Source: UBA1858 sp965227695
Lineage (GTDB): Bacteria > Pseudomonadota > Gammaproteobacteria > UBA4575
NCBI GenBank assembly: GCA_965227695.1
Contig: OZ245760.1
Location: 1,364,001 to 1,428,000 of the forward strand
Direction: 5' to 3'
Length of the DNA stretch: 64,000 nt
In this document: piece after piece, positions 17,407 to 24,898 of the stretch
How the letters are laid out: every line of letters begins with the position of its first letter
Position numbering within the stretch: position 1 is the stretch's first letter
Made by a program: the position numbers and the translations under genes
Notes under the pieces: model-generated
What the model saw: the letters and a program-made list of their open reading frames with translations, nothing else
Databases searched by the model: none
Told to the model about the DNA's origin: nothing

Positions 17407-18279
17407 ATGCGTACAGATATAACCAAGCAACGACAAAAATATTTAACTGCCTCTGTCAAGCAACATAATAAATATTTAACTGCAAATAATATCAATAAGT
17501 GGTTACTGATGATTGCGGGTGTAATAGGGTCAGCGGTAGCCTGGTATATACTGGTAAAATTTACATCTATAAAAGCGTTTAATAGGCTGCCAGACCCTCT
17601 AACAGTATTTATTGAATGGTTCAGCAGAGATCCAGACTATGGGTTATCAGTTTTCACTAAAGAATACTACTTGCATGTCTGGCATAGCACATATCGTGCA
17701 TTCACATCCTTTTTCCTCGCAGTATTGTTAGGTGTTCCGCTTGGCATTATGATGGGTTGGAAAACAAAAGTTCATAACTATGCATCAGCTCTGATAGGGC
17801 TTCTAAGACCAATACCTCCACTAGCATGGGTTCCGGTTGCGATATTAATATTTCCAGGAACTGAGCCAGCGGTAATATATGTCACCTTTCTTGTCGCGTT
17901 TTTTGCTACAACGATGAATACACTGTTAGGTGTTCATTCTATTGATGAAGATTATTTTAGAGCAGCACAATCTCTGGGTGCCAGATCATCAGATGTCTTA
18001 AAAGACATCGTTATACCAGGAGCGTTACCATCAATGTTTACGGGCCTACAAATCGCGATGGGTGCGGCGTGGTTTTCATTGGTAGCAGGTGAAATGATCG
18101 CAGCTCAATATGGTCTTGGTTTTATGATTCTTGAGTCATACAACCTGGTTCAATACCCAACAATTGTAATAATGATGGGTACTCTGGGTATAGTGGGCTA
18201 TGCAAGTAGTGCAGGTATCAGATATATCGGTAATAAACTTATGCGTTGGCGCCAGGAAATAATTGGTGCTTCATCTTGA
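17407..18279 (+). CDS. ABC transporter permease 1 (NitT/TauT type)
   Basis: 290 residues with about six membrane helices. The EAA loop reads DYFRAAQSLGARSSDVLKDI, ending VIPGALPSMFTGLQIAMG, typical of permeases for sulfonates, nitrate, cyanate and related anions. The segment LLRPIPPLAWVPVAILIF is shared almost word for word with permease 2 (19119-19883), so the two are ancient paralogues. Its ATPase follows after 25 bases. The substrate cannot be told from the sequence. Confidence 0.9.
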   Translation: MRTDITKQRQKYLTASVKQHNKYLTANNINKWLLMIAGVIGSAVAWYILVKFTSIKAFNRLPDPLTVFIEWFSRDPDYGLSVFTKEYYLHVWHSTYRAFTSFFLAVLLGVPLGIMMGWKTKVHNYASALIGLLRPIPPLAWVPVAILIFPGTEPAVIYVTFLVAFFATTMNTLLGVHSIDEDYFRAAQSLGARSSDVLKDIVIPGALPSMFTGLQIAMGAAWFSLVAGEMIAAQYGLGFMILESYNLVQYPTIVIMMGTLGIVGYASSAGIRYIGNKLMRWRQEIIGASS

Positions 18280-18304
18280 ATTGTGAATGAGATAACGAAC
18301 GGTT

Positions 18305-19132
18305 ATGACAACATCAGGAAGCAGTATAACAATAGATAACGTATGTAAAACCTACGATCCTGAAGGGGCTAATGTAGTTGCATTAGATGGTTTTTCACTT
18401 GACATAAAGGCAGGCGAATTCATTGCGATTGTTGGTCCATCGGGTTGCGGTAAAAGCACATTGCTGAATATTCTGGCTGGTTTTGATACTTTATCATCAG
18501 GAAGAGTGCTAATAGATGGTAAAGAAGTCGCCAATAAGTCTAAGCCATTAACACCAGGCTCAGATAGAGTTGTCGTATTTCAAAATGGTGCATTATTTCC
18601 CTGGATGAATGTTATCGATAACGTTATCTACGGATTGTTAAAAAGTAAGAACTATAGTCGCAATGAAGCCTTGCAGAAAGGTAAAGACTTTTTGCAATCA
18701 AGTAATTTACTTGACATATCAGAATCGTATCCTGCCCAGCTCTCTTCCGGCATGCAAAGAAGAGTCGAGATTATACGGGCTCTTATCAATAATCCTTCAA
18801 TACTGTTGCTCGATGAACCATTTCGCGCGATGGATACGGTGTCAAAAACAACCATGCATCAGCATCTGTTAAATATTTATGATAAATATAAAAAAACAAT
18901 ATTTTTTATAACACACGATTTGGAAGAAGCAATCTTTCTTGCCGACACAGTTGTAGTAATGACGACTCGTCCAGGAACTTTAAAAACAAAGCTTGATGTC
19001 GAAATTCCAAGACCTCGTGATAAAACATGTATGCAAACAGATGCATATAAAATACTTAAAAGAAATGCAATAAAAAGCGTTCATGAGGAAGCAAAAAAAG
19101 CATTCGAAAGGGGAGAGCGTGAACTTGCGTAG
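18305..19132 (+). CDS. ABC transporter ATPase 1 (NitT/TauT type)
   Basis: 275 residues. Walker A is GPSGCGKST, the Q-loop is VVFQNGALFPWMNV, the signature reads LSSGMQRRVEI (Ser in place of the second-position Gly), Walker B is ILLLDEPFRAMD, and the switch His is in FFITHDLEEAIFLAD. It energises permease 1. Its 3' end overlaps the start region of permease 2, so the genes are translationally linked. Confidence 0.92.
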   Translation: MTTSGSSITIDNVCKTYDPEGANVVALDGFSLDIKAGEFIAIVGPSGCGKSTLLNILAGFDTLSSGRVLIDGKEVANKSKPLTPGSDRVVVFQNGALFPWMNVIDNVIYGLLKSKNYSRNEALQKGKDFLQSSNLLDISESYPAQLSSGMQRRVEIIRALINNPSILLLDEPFRAMDTVSKTTMHQHLLNIYDKYKKTIFFITHDLEEAIFLADTVVVMTTRPGTLKTKLDVEIPRPRDKTCMQTDAYKILKRNAIKSVHEEAKKAFERGERELA

Positions 19133-19883
19133 TATGAAAGAACTCAATTGGCGCGGAGCTACATCTGTAATACTGTTTTTTTTATTATGGTATATAGCCG
19201 TCGTATCAAAGATGCCAGGCTTTGCAGAATTGCCTACACCTTTTGAAGTTGTAAAAACATTTTTGTTTGAGCATGTGATAGATGCTGACTATTGGCTGTC
19301 ATGGTGGATTAGCTTCCAAAGAGTCGCTATTGGTTTTGTGATTGCACAATTAATAGGCATACCTATAGGGCTTGCATTTGGTGGAAACAAAACAATCAGA
19401 AATTTATTTTATCCTGTATTCGAGTTATTAAGACCAATTCCTCCTCTGGCATGGGTTCCTGTCTCGATTCTATTCTGGCCGACAAATGAAAGCAGTATTA
19501 TTTTCATTACATTCATTGGTGCGTTTTTTGTGATTGTTGTAAATGTTTTTGAAGGTATGACTAATATTCGCAAGGAACATATTTGGCTAGCTAAGTCACT
19601 GGGTGCTAAAAAAATAAATATGTTTTTAAAAATAATTATCCCTTCTGTTATTCCATCAATAGCTGTTGGAATGACTCTAGGAATTGCTATCACATGGAAT
19701 GTAGTAATCGCAGCAGAAATGATCGCGAGTGACAATGGGTTGGGGAGGCTAACCTGGGAAGGATATGTTAGCAGTACTCCGGAAGTCGTGATAGTGGGTA
19801 TGATCAGTATTGGATTTGCAGGCTATATTTCTACACTGATCGTAGATCGCATAGAGAAAAAAATGATGCCATGGAAAAATTAA
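19119..19883 (+). CDS. ABC transporter permease 2 (NitT/TauT type)
   Basis: About 254 residues, several membrane helices, and an EAA loop HIWLAKSLGAKKINMFLKII followed by IPSVIPSIAVGMTLG. The start is unclear. GTG at 19119, TTG at 19125 and ATG at 19134 all lie after a GGGGAG; an ATG at 19083 would need a long overlap with the ATPase gene. The hydrophobic core begins at TSVILFFLLWYIAVVS in every case. It is a paralogue of permease 1 and pairs with ATPase 2 downstream. Confidence 0.9.
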   Translation: MNLRSMKELNWRGATSVILFFLLWYIAVVSKMPGFAELPTPFEVVKTFLFEHVIDADYWLSWWISFQRVAIGFVIAQLIGIPIGLAFGGNKTIRNLFYPVFELLRPIPPLAWVPVSILFWPTNESSIIFITFIGAFFVIVVNVFEGMTNIRKEHIWLAKSLGAKKINMFLKIIIPSVIPSIAVGMTLGIAITWNVVIAAEMIASDNGLGRLTWEGYVSSTPEVVIVGMISIGFAGYISTLIVDRIEKKMMPWKN

Positions 19884-19892
19884 TTCGGATAC

Positions 19893-20681
19893 ATGCAATA
19901 TATGAATACTAAAGAACTGTCAGGACAAATTACGGCTAAAAACATTTCAAAAAATTATTATACAAGTGATGGTCATTGCATAGAAATAATCAAGAATCTT
20001 TCAATTGATATTGAGCCCGGCAAACTCAATGTAATTATGGGTGTATCTGGTTGTGGCAAGTCAACCTTAGCCTACATGTTTGCGGGATATGTTGAAAGTG
20101 ATGATGGAACACTTGATATTGATGGAAATCAAATCCGTAATCCATCACCAGATCGAGTCATGGTATTTCAGGAAACAGCATTGTGGCCATGGCAAACAGT
20201 TCTCAATAACGTCACATTCGGACCGGTAGTCCGTGGCGAAATGTCACCCAAAGAAGCAGAAACCGAAGCAAAAAAATTATTGAAAGAGTTCGGTCTTGAA
20301 CAGTTCTATGACAAATATCCAAATCAGCTGTCTGGTGGAATGAAAAGAAGAGCTGAAATTGCTCAGGCGTTAATCAATAAGCCATCTGTGATGATTCTTG
20401 ACGAACCATTTCGTGGTCTGGATGTTATGACGCGCGAACTTCTTCAGGAATATTATCTAGCTCTTTTTGAAAGAAGAAAGCTAACAACAGTCTTTATCAC
20501 ATCTGAAGTAGAAGAAGCCATCTTCCTGGCTGATAAAATATACGTAATGAGCGATAAACCAAGTTACATTAAAAAGGTGATACAAGTTCCACTTGCACGT
20601 CCCCGTAATATCGAATCAATGACCAGCGATGAATACTTTCAGATTGAAAAACAATTAATGGAATCACTTTATAGTGATTAA
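19893..20681 (+). CDS. ABC transporter ATPase 2 (NitT/TauT type)
   Basis: 262 residues. Walker A is GVSGCGKST, the Q-loop is MVFQETALWPWQTV, the signature is LSGGMKRRAEI, Walker B is VMILDEPFRGLD, and the region after it reads FITSEVEEAIFLAD, in which the usual switch His is replaced by Ser (FITSE versus FITHD in ATPase 1). The missing His could lower or abolish hydrolysis, so the two ATPases may work as an asymmetric pair. A second in-frame ATG lies three codons after the first. Confidence 0.9.
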   Translation: MQYMNTKELSGQITAKNISKNYYTSDGHCIEIIKNLSIDIEPGKLNVIMGVSGCGKSTLAYMFAGYVESDDGTLDIDGNQIRNPSPDRVMVFQETALWPWQTVLNNVTFGPVVRGEMSPKEAETEAKKLLKEFGLEQFYDKYPNQLSGGMKRRAEIAQALINKPSVMILDEPFRGLDVMTRELLQEYYLALFERRKLTTVFITSEVEEAIFLADKIYVMSDKPSYIKKVIQVPLARPRNIESMTSDEYFQIEKQLMESLYSD

Positions 20682-20719
20682 TAACAATCACTAAATCAAC
20701 GTGACATTTAGGAGGAAGG

Positions 20720-21811
20720 ATGAAAATATTATATACAATTATTTTAAGTTTGTTTTTTTATGTTACAAGTTCAATAGCATTTGCTTCTCAACCTGTTAAT
20801 ATAACTTATGGCTATCATCCATATTGGACAGGTGGATGGAATGGTGTAATTATTAAACATAAGGAATTATGGAAAAAATATCTACCAAAAGACAGTAAAG
20901 TAAGGTTCGAGGCACATTTAACCGGACCTCCTATGGTCAATGCCTTATTGGCAGATAAAATGCAGATTGGTACGATGGGAGATATGCCATCTTTGGTAGC
21001 AACTACTAAAAGAGCTGTTGGCGACGTCAGACTTGTTTCTGTACCTATGTTCAGTAAAGGACAAAACTGTAATAAAATCGTCGTTCCTGCAGATGCGCCT
21101 GATTTTGATAACGTGGAACAAGCCATGGCATGGCTGGACAATAAGCCATTTGCTGTGCACCGCGGGACTTGTGCCAATATGTTTGTTGATACTATTATCG
21201 CTAAAGGTGCGTTTACGCCTTCTGAAAGACTTAGCATGACAATAGAAGTCATCACCAGTAATCTCGAAGCTGGAAAAATGAAAGGTGGTGCGGCAATGTG
21301 GGAGCCCCATGCCAGACATGCTGTAGAAGCAGGACACGCTAAATATGTCGCTACAGGAGCACCCTGGGATACATACGACGCTGATATGACGCTAATGAGG
21401 CAGGATTTCATTGAGGCACACCCCGAAGCAGCGATTGGATGGATGAAGGCAGAAATCGAAGCGCTTCAATTTATGATAGAGAACCCGGAAGAAACAGTCG
21501 AAATTCTGCATGATGAATTAACAGGATATGACCGACAAACAATTTGGTCTGCCATATATGAAAGAACTCCAGATTCAATTGGAGGTGACCCTGTTACATA
21601 CGAAGCGACAATGACGTTTAATGATCGTGTAATTCAACATATGAAAAATGCTTATGCATTTTTGCATCAATTAAAAGTTACAAAGAGTCCTGATATTCCT
21701 GAAAATGCCTACAATGATATGCCTATTAAAAAAGCTTTGGAGGAAATGGGCATTACTGCACCTGTCGGTATGATTGAGGGCGTTCCAAGACAACAGAGCC
21801 CTTATTTATAG
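20720..21811 (+). CDS. ABC transporter periplasmic solute-binding protein (NitT/TauT type)
   Basis: 363 residues. The signal peptide is MKILYTIILSLFFYVTSSIAFA. The mature protein follows the SsuA/TauA/NMT1-like pattern: VNITYGYHPYWTGGWNGVII, QIGTMGDMPSLVATTK, then FAVHRGTCANMFVDTIIAKG and GGAAMWEPHARHAVEAGHAKYV. It is larger than typical SsuA and has two Cys in the ligand-lobe region. A very strong SD (AGGAGGAAGG) lies just before the ATG and a strong hairpin after the stop, so it is set up for high expression. It is the only binding protein for two permease/ATPase pairs. Confidence 0.9.
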   Translation: MKILYTIILSLFFYVTSSIAFASQPVNITYGYHPYWTGGWNGVIIKHKELWKKYLPKDSKVRFEAHLTGPPMVNALLADKMQIGTMGDMPSLVATTKRAVGDVRLVSVPMFSKGQNCNKIVVPADAPDFDNVEQAMAWLDNKPFAVHRGTCANMFVDTIIAKGAFTPSERLSMTIEVITSNLEAGKMKGGAAMWEPHARHAVEAGHAKYVATGAPWDTYDADMTLMRQDFIEAHPEAAIGWMKAEIEALQFMIENPEETVEILHDELTGYDRQTIWSAIYERTPDSIGGDPVTYEATMTFNDRVIQHMKNAYAFLHQLKVTKSPDIPENAYNDMPIKKALEEMGITAPVGMIEGVPRQQSPYL

Positions 21812-21823
21812 AATTTATTTCTT

Positions 21824-21859
21824 CAGGTAATCAGGCAAGTAAACTTGCCTGATTACCTG
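21824..21859 (+). terminator. 16-bp perfect hairpin between solute-binding protein and osmC-like gene
   Basis: CAGGTAATCAGGCAAG, loop TAAA, then CTTGCCTGATTACCTG: sixteen uninterrupted pairs. No T-run follows directly, so it is either a leaky terminator or a 3' stabiliser that raises the level of the binding-protein message relative to downstream genes. It lies inside the apparent operon. Confidence 0.7.
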
Positions 21860-21898
21860 CTAAAATTATTTCATGTCCAATTAATATGGGATTTTTTT

Positions 21899-22282
21899 AT
21901 GAATAAAGATATTGCTGCATGTTGTACATGGACTCCCTCTGGTGGCTATATATCAGAAACACCTTTTGGTGAAATTAATATGTTTGATGAAGGTGGACAC
22001 AGAGCAGTAGAGCTAATGCTTTTGTCGCTTGTTTCATGTTTGAACTATTTTCTGGTCGAGTATGCAAAATCAAGAAACTATAATGTAAATACTATTCAAT
22101 GTGAGTGTAAGAAACAAATGGTTGAGAGGCCTGAACGCGTTGGACAAATAACAATGTCGATAACGATCGATTGTAATATTGAACAAAAAGATAAGCAAAA
22201 AATGGTCGAGATTTGTGAACGTTCCTGTAAGGTTATGAACACACTTAAAAATCCGCCTCAATGTGATGTTGTAATTAATTAA
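21899..22282 (+). CDS. OsmC-family protein
   Basis: 127 residues from the ATG at 21899 (GGGA eight bases upstream). An upstream TTG would lie inside the hairpin arm and is rejected. OsmC pattern: GEINMFDEGGHRAVELMLLSLVSCLNYFLVEYAKSRNY carries the first conserved Cys, and the C-terminal helix region has ERSCKVMNTLKNPPQC. OsmC/Ohr proteins reduce organic peroxides with a Cys pair and are recycled by lipoyl proteins and dihydrolipoamide dehydrogenase (known for Ohr and M. tuberculosis OsmC-type systems). Next to Lpd and a lipoyl carrier here, that electron path is an attractive role. It has extra Cys residues at the N-terminus (AACC). Confidence 0.8.
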   Translation: MNKDIAACCTWTPSGGYISETPFGEINMFDEGGHRAVELMLLSLVSCLNYFLVEYAKSRNYNVNTIQCECKKQMVERPERVGQITMSITIDCNIEQKDKQKMVEICERSCKVMNTLKNPPQCDVVIN

Positions 22283-22328
22283 TAGTTAATTAAAGTCAAA
22301 TAATACGTTTTAATCGCAGAGAAGTATA

Positions 22329-23711
22329 ATGAACATTGCTATTATTGGTGCAGGGCCAGGAGGGTATGTTGCTGCGCTACATGCTGCACATAAAGGTGCG
22401 AAAGTTACATTGATAGAAAACTCTTATGCAGGCGGCACATGTCTTAACAAAGGGTGTATTCCAACAAAATCGCTAGTGACAGCGAGCCAATTAATGCGTG
22501 AATTAGGTCATGCTGATCGTTTTGGAATTAATGTCGGTAATAATATTAGTTATGACTGGTCAAAAGTAATTGGGAGAATGAATTCAGTATCTTCAACGAT
22601 GAGAAAAGGGGTCGAAGCCCTGATCGCTAATCGAAAAATTGAATTTATTCAAGCATCAGCAAGTTTCCTGAACGATAAGACATTGCAGCTTGATAGTGGT
22701 GGTGAATTGACACCAGATAATATAATTATTGCAACAGGCTCTGTTCCTATTAAGCCCAACCACTTGGAATTTGATGGTATGCAAATAGCTACCAGCGATG
22801 ACTTTTTGCAGTGGCAGTCTTTGCCTGATGATATTTGTATTATAGGTGAAGGTATTATTTCTTGTGAACTGGCTTTTATACTTGAAAGTTTTGGGGTTAA
22901 AGTTACTATCATCGGTATGGAAGAAAAGCCATTGCCAACTCTCGATCATGATGTTTCTTCTGTAATACAAAGAGAAATGAGGAAGAGAAAAATAAAATTT
23001 ATTGGCAAAACAAAAGTACAGCAACTCAAACGTAGTGAACAAGGTATTACTGTTATTGGTGAAAATGATAGTATGATCGCCGAATCAGAGAGAGTGCTGG
23101 TTTGCATAGGACGTATGGCTAATACGGCAAAGTGTAATCTTTCTAATACAACTATCAAGATGTCAGAAAAAGGTTCAATCCTGGTAGATAGACAATGTAG
23201 AACATCTGTAAGTAATATCTTTGCAATTGGCGATGTCAATGCCAATTGTATGCTGGCTCATTCTGCAGCCAGAGAAGGAAAGATGGCAATCAATGCAATA
23301 TTGGGTATTAATGATGAAGGGATAGACTACGGCATAATCCCTTGGAGTATTTTTACTAGCCCAGAAGTTGCAGTCGTCGGCAAATCCGAAGCAAAAGCGG
23401 TCCAGGATGGCTTCGATATAAAAACCGGAAGTTTTGATATCCGTGGTATCGGGAAAGCACAGGTACAGGGTGAGTTAAGTGGAATTGTCAAGGTTGTTAT
23501 TGATCGAAAAACAGCCTGTGTGTTGGGTGTTCATATTGTTGGACCTCATGCTACTGAGCTAATACAACATGCAGGTCTTGCGGTTAAACAGGGTTTAAAA
23601 TTAGAACAACTTCTCGAGCAGGTTTATTCTCATCCGACTATATCTGAAGGTGTGCAAGAAGCTTTTGAAGATGCGCATGATCAAGCAATTCATAAACTTC
23701 TTAAGACATAA
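22329..23711 (+). CDS. lpd: Dihydrolipoamide dehydrogenase-like flavoprotein
   Basis: 460 residues, the usual Lpd length. The FAD motif is GAGPGGY at 7-13, the redox disulfide is GGTCLNKGC (Cys38, Cys43) followed by IPTKSL, and the second FAD motif is SNIFAIGDVNANCMLAHSA. The C-terminal active-site dyad is YSHPTISEGVQEA. The NAD-binding turn reads GEGIIS, with Ser replacing the third Gly. No E1/E2 or GcvT/GcvP genes are near. Its partner is most likely the lipoyl protein encoded 15 bases downstream, which it would keep reduced or reoxidise. Confidence 0.9.
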   Translation: MNIAIIGAGPGGYVAALHAAHKGAKVTLIENSYAGGTCLNKGCIPTKSLVTASQLMRELGHADRFGINVGNNISYDWSKVIGRMNSVSSTMRKGVEALIANRKIEFIQASASFLNDKTLQLDSGGELTPDNIIIATGSVPIKPNHLEFDGMQIATSDDFLQWQSLPDDICIIGEGIISCELAFILESFGVKVTIIGMEEKPLPTLDHDVSSVIQREMRKRKIKFIGKTKVQQLKRSEQGITVIGENDSMIAESERVLVCIGRMANTAKCNLSNTTIKMSEKGSILVDRQCRTSVSNIFAIGDVNANCMLAHSAAREGKMAINAILGINDEGIDYGIIPWSIFTSPEVAVVGKSEAKAVQDGFDIKTGSFDIRGIGKAQVQGELSGIVKVVIDRKTACVLGVHIVGPHATELIQHAGLAVKQGLKLEQLLEQVYSHPTISEGVQEAFEDAHDQAIHKLLKT

Positions 23712-23726
23712 AAGGTAAGAGCAAAC

Positions 23727-24113
23727 ATGCATTTTATAGAGCAATATTTTCACAAAGAACATTTATGGGTCGCTTTAACTGATGAAGGGCAGTGGTATCT
23801 AGGCGTTTCAAACTATGCGCAACAGAATCTTGGAGAGATTATGTATCTAGACCTGCCTGACATTCCTTTTGAGATATATCAGGGTAACTCGCTGGGAACT
23901 ATTGAATCTGCCAAGGTTGTCTCAGAGCTGATTGCGCCTGTTGATGGTGAAGTTGTCGAACTTAATGAAGAGTTAGGCGACGAACCCTGGGTCATCAATG
24001 AGGACGCTCAGGGCAAAGGATGGATTGCTAGGATTGTCTTGAAGGATACTCATCAGGTTAAAGATCTACTGTCTTATTCAGACTACATACGTGAGCTGGG
24101 AGAATCAGAATAA
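23727..24113 (+). CDS. GcvH-like lipoyl-carrier protein (LbpA-type candidate)
   Basis: 128 residues, the length of GcvH. The lipoylation site is SLGTIESAKVVSELIAPVDG with Lys63, followed by EVVELNEELGDEPWVINEDAQGKGWIARI, the usual H-protein end. No glycine-cleavage genes (GcvP, GcvT) are present. It directly follows the Lpd gene and lies in a cluster with DsrE-like, OsmC and TauE/SafE-like proteins. GcvH-like proteins in sulfur oxidisers (LbpA) serve the heterodisulfide-reductase-like sulfur pathway, but no hdr genes are in the window. I infer a lipoyl-based carrier for this cluster's own chemistry. Confidence 0.85.
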   Translation: MHFIEQYFHKEHLWVALTDEGQWYLGVSNYAQQNLGEIMYLDLPDIPFEIYQGNSLGTIESAKVVSELIAPVDGEVVELNEELGDEPWVINEDAQGKGWIARIVLKDTHQVKDLLSYSDYIRELGESE

Positions 24114-24834
24114 TAGTGTGCAGCTAGATATTTTATTGGCTAACGGTGTTATATTCCTGGCTTCGTGTGTACAAACGACATCAGGGCTTGGCTTTGCTCT
24201 AGTTGCCATCCCTCTTTTGGCTGTTATTAATGTTGACTTTGTGCCTGGGCCACCTCTGTTTATCTCCATGTTTCTTTATATAGTCATGTATTTGAAGGAA
24301 AGAGAGGGTGTTAAGAATACAGAGATATACATGCTTATACCTTCGCTTATTATTGGGGTTTTATGCGGGGTTATTATTTTGAATTATTTCCCTGCTGAAA
24401 GACTGAGTATTCTATTTGCCGGTATTATACTTCTTTCCGTGTTATTCACATTGATCTCAAAACCAATTTTATTAAGTAAAACTATTTTATGTGTGGCCGG
24501 TTATGGCGCTGGGATCATGGGTTCCATATCAGGTATCCCGGGTCCACCACTAGCCATTGTTTATCAATACGAAAATATAAAAAAAATGCGGGCAACTTTG
24601 GCATTAATGTTTGTTATAGTCTCGGCGACATCTCTTGTTGCGCTCTCATATATAGGCCGTTTTGGCATTGAAGGTACAATGCTCGCGGTAATGTTGGCAC
24701 CAGGTCTTATTTCGGGCTATTTTTTTGCAAACAAGTATGGGCGATTAATATCTGATGCCAATGTTCGTCTCTTAGTGCTCTTTATTGCCTCCGTCAGTGC
24801 TTTCGTATTGTTAGTAAAGTCCATATTTATTTAA
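24091..24834 (+). CDS. TauE/SafE-family anion exporter
   Basis: About 247 residues, eight hydrophobic segments in two halves. The family turns are seen as TTSGLGFALVAIPLLAVI and GYGAGIMGSISGIPGPPLAIV. TauE/SafE proteins export sulfite, sulfoacetate or other organic anions. The GTG at 24091 overlaps the lipoyl-protein gene by 23 bases; a second GTG at 24118, four bases after that gene's stop, is an alternative. It is the last gene of the array. Its presence suggests that an anionic, perhaps sulfur-containing, product must leave the cell. Confidence 0.85.
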   Translation: MSWENQNNSVQLDILLANGVIFLASCVQTTSGLGFALVAIPLLAVINVDFVPGPPLFISMFLYIVMYLKEREGVKNTEIYMLIPSLIIGVLCGVIILNYFPAERLSILFAGIILLSVLFTLISKPILLSKTILCVAGYGAGIMGSISGIPGPPLAIVYQYENIKKMRATLALMFVIVSATSLVALSYIGRFGIEGTMLAVMLAPGLISGYFFANKYGRLISDANVRLLVLFIASVSAFVLLVKSIFI

Positions 24835-24898
24835 ATTGCTGATGGGTTCATCTATCACATGTTTATAGTAATTTTATTGAACATTAATCTACAGAAAT

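Noticed and set aside
21845..21898. Upstream TTG start for the OsmC-like protein
   Set aside because: It lies inside the hairpin arm, has no SD, and adds non-family residues. The ATG at 21899 has a GGGA at good spacing.
23727..24113. Interpretation as the glycine-cleavage H protein
   Set aside because: No GcvT or GcvP in the window, and the context is Lpd, OsmC, DsrE-like and TauE/SafE. Retained as GcvH-like carrier only; glycine cleavage genes elsewhere cannot be excluded.
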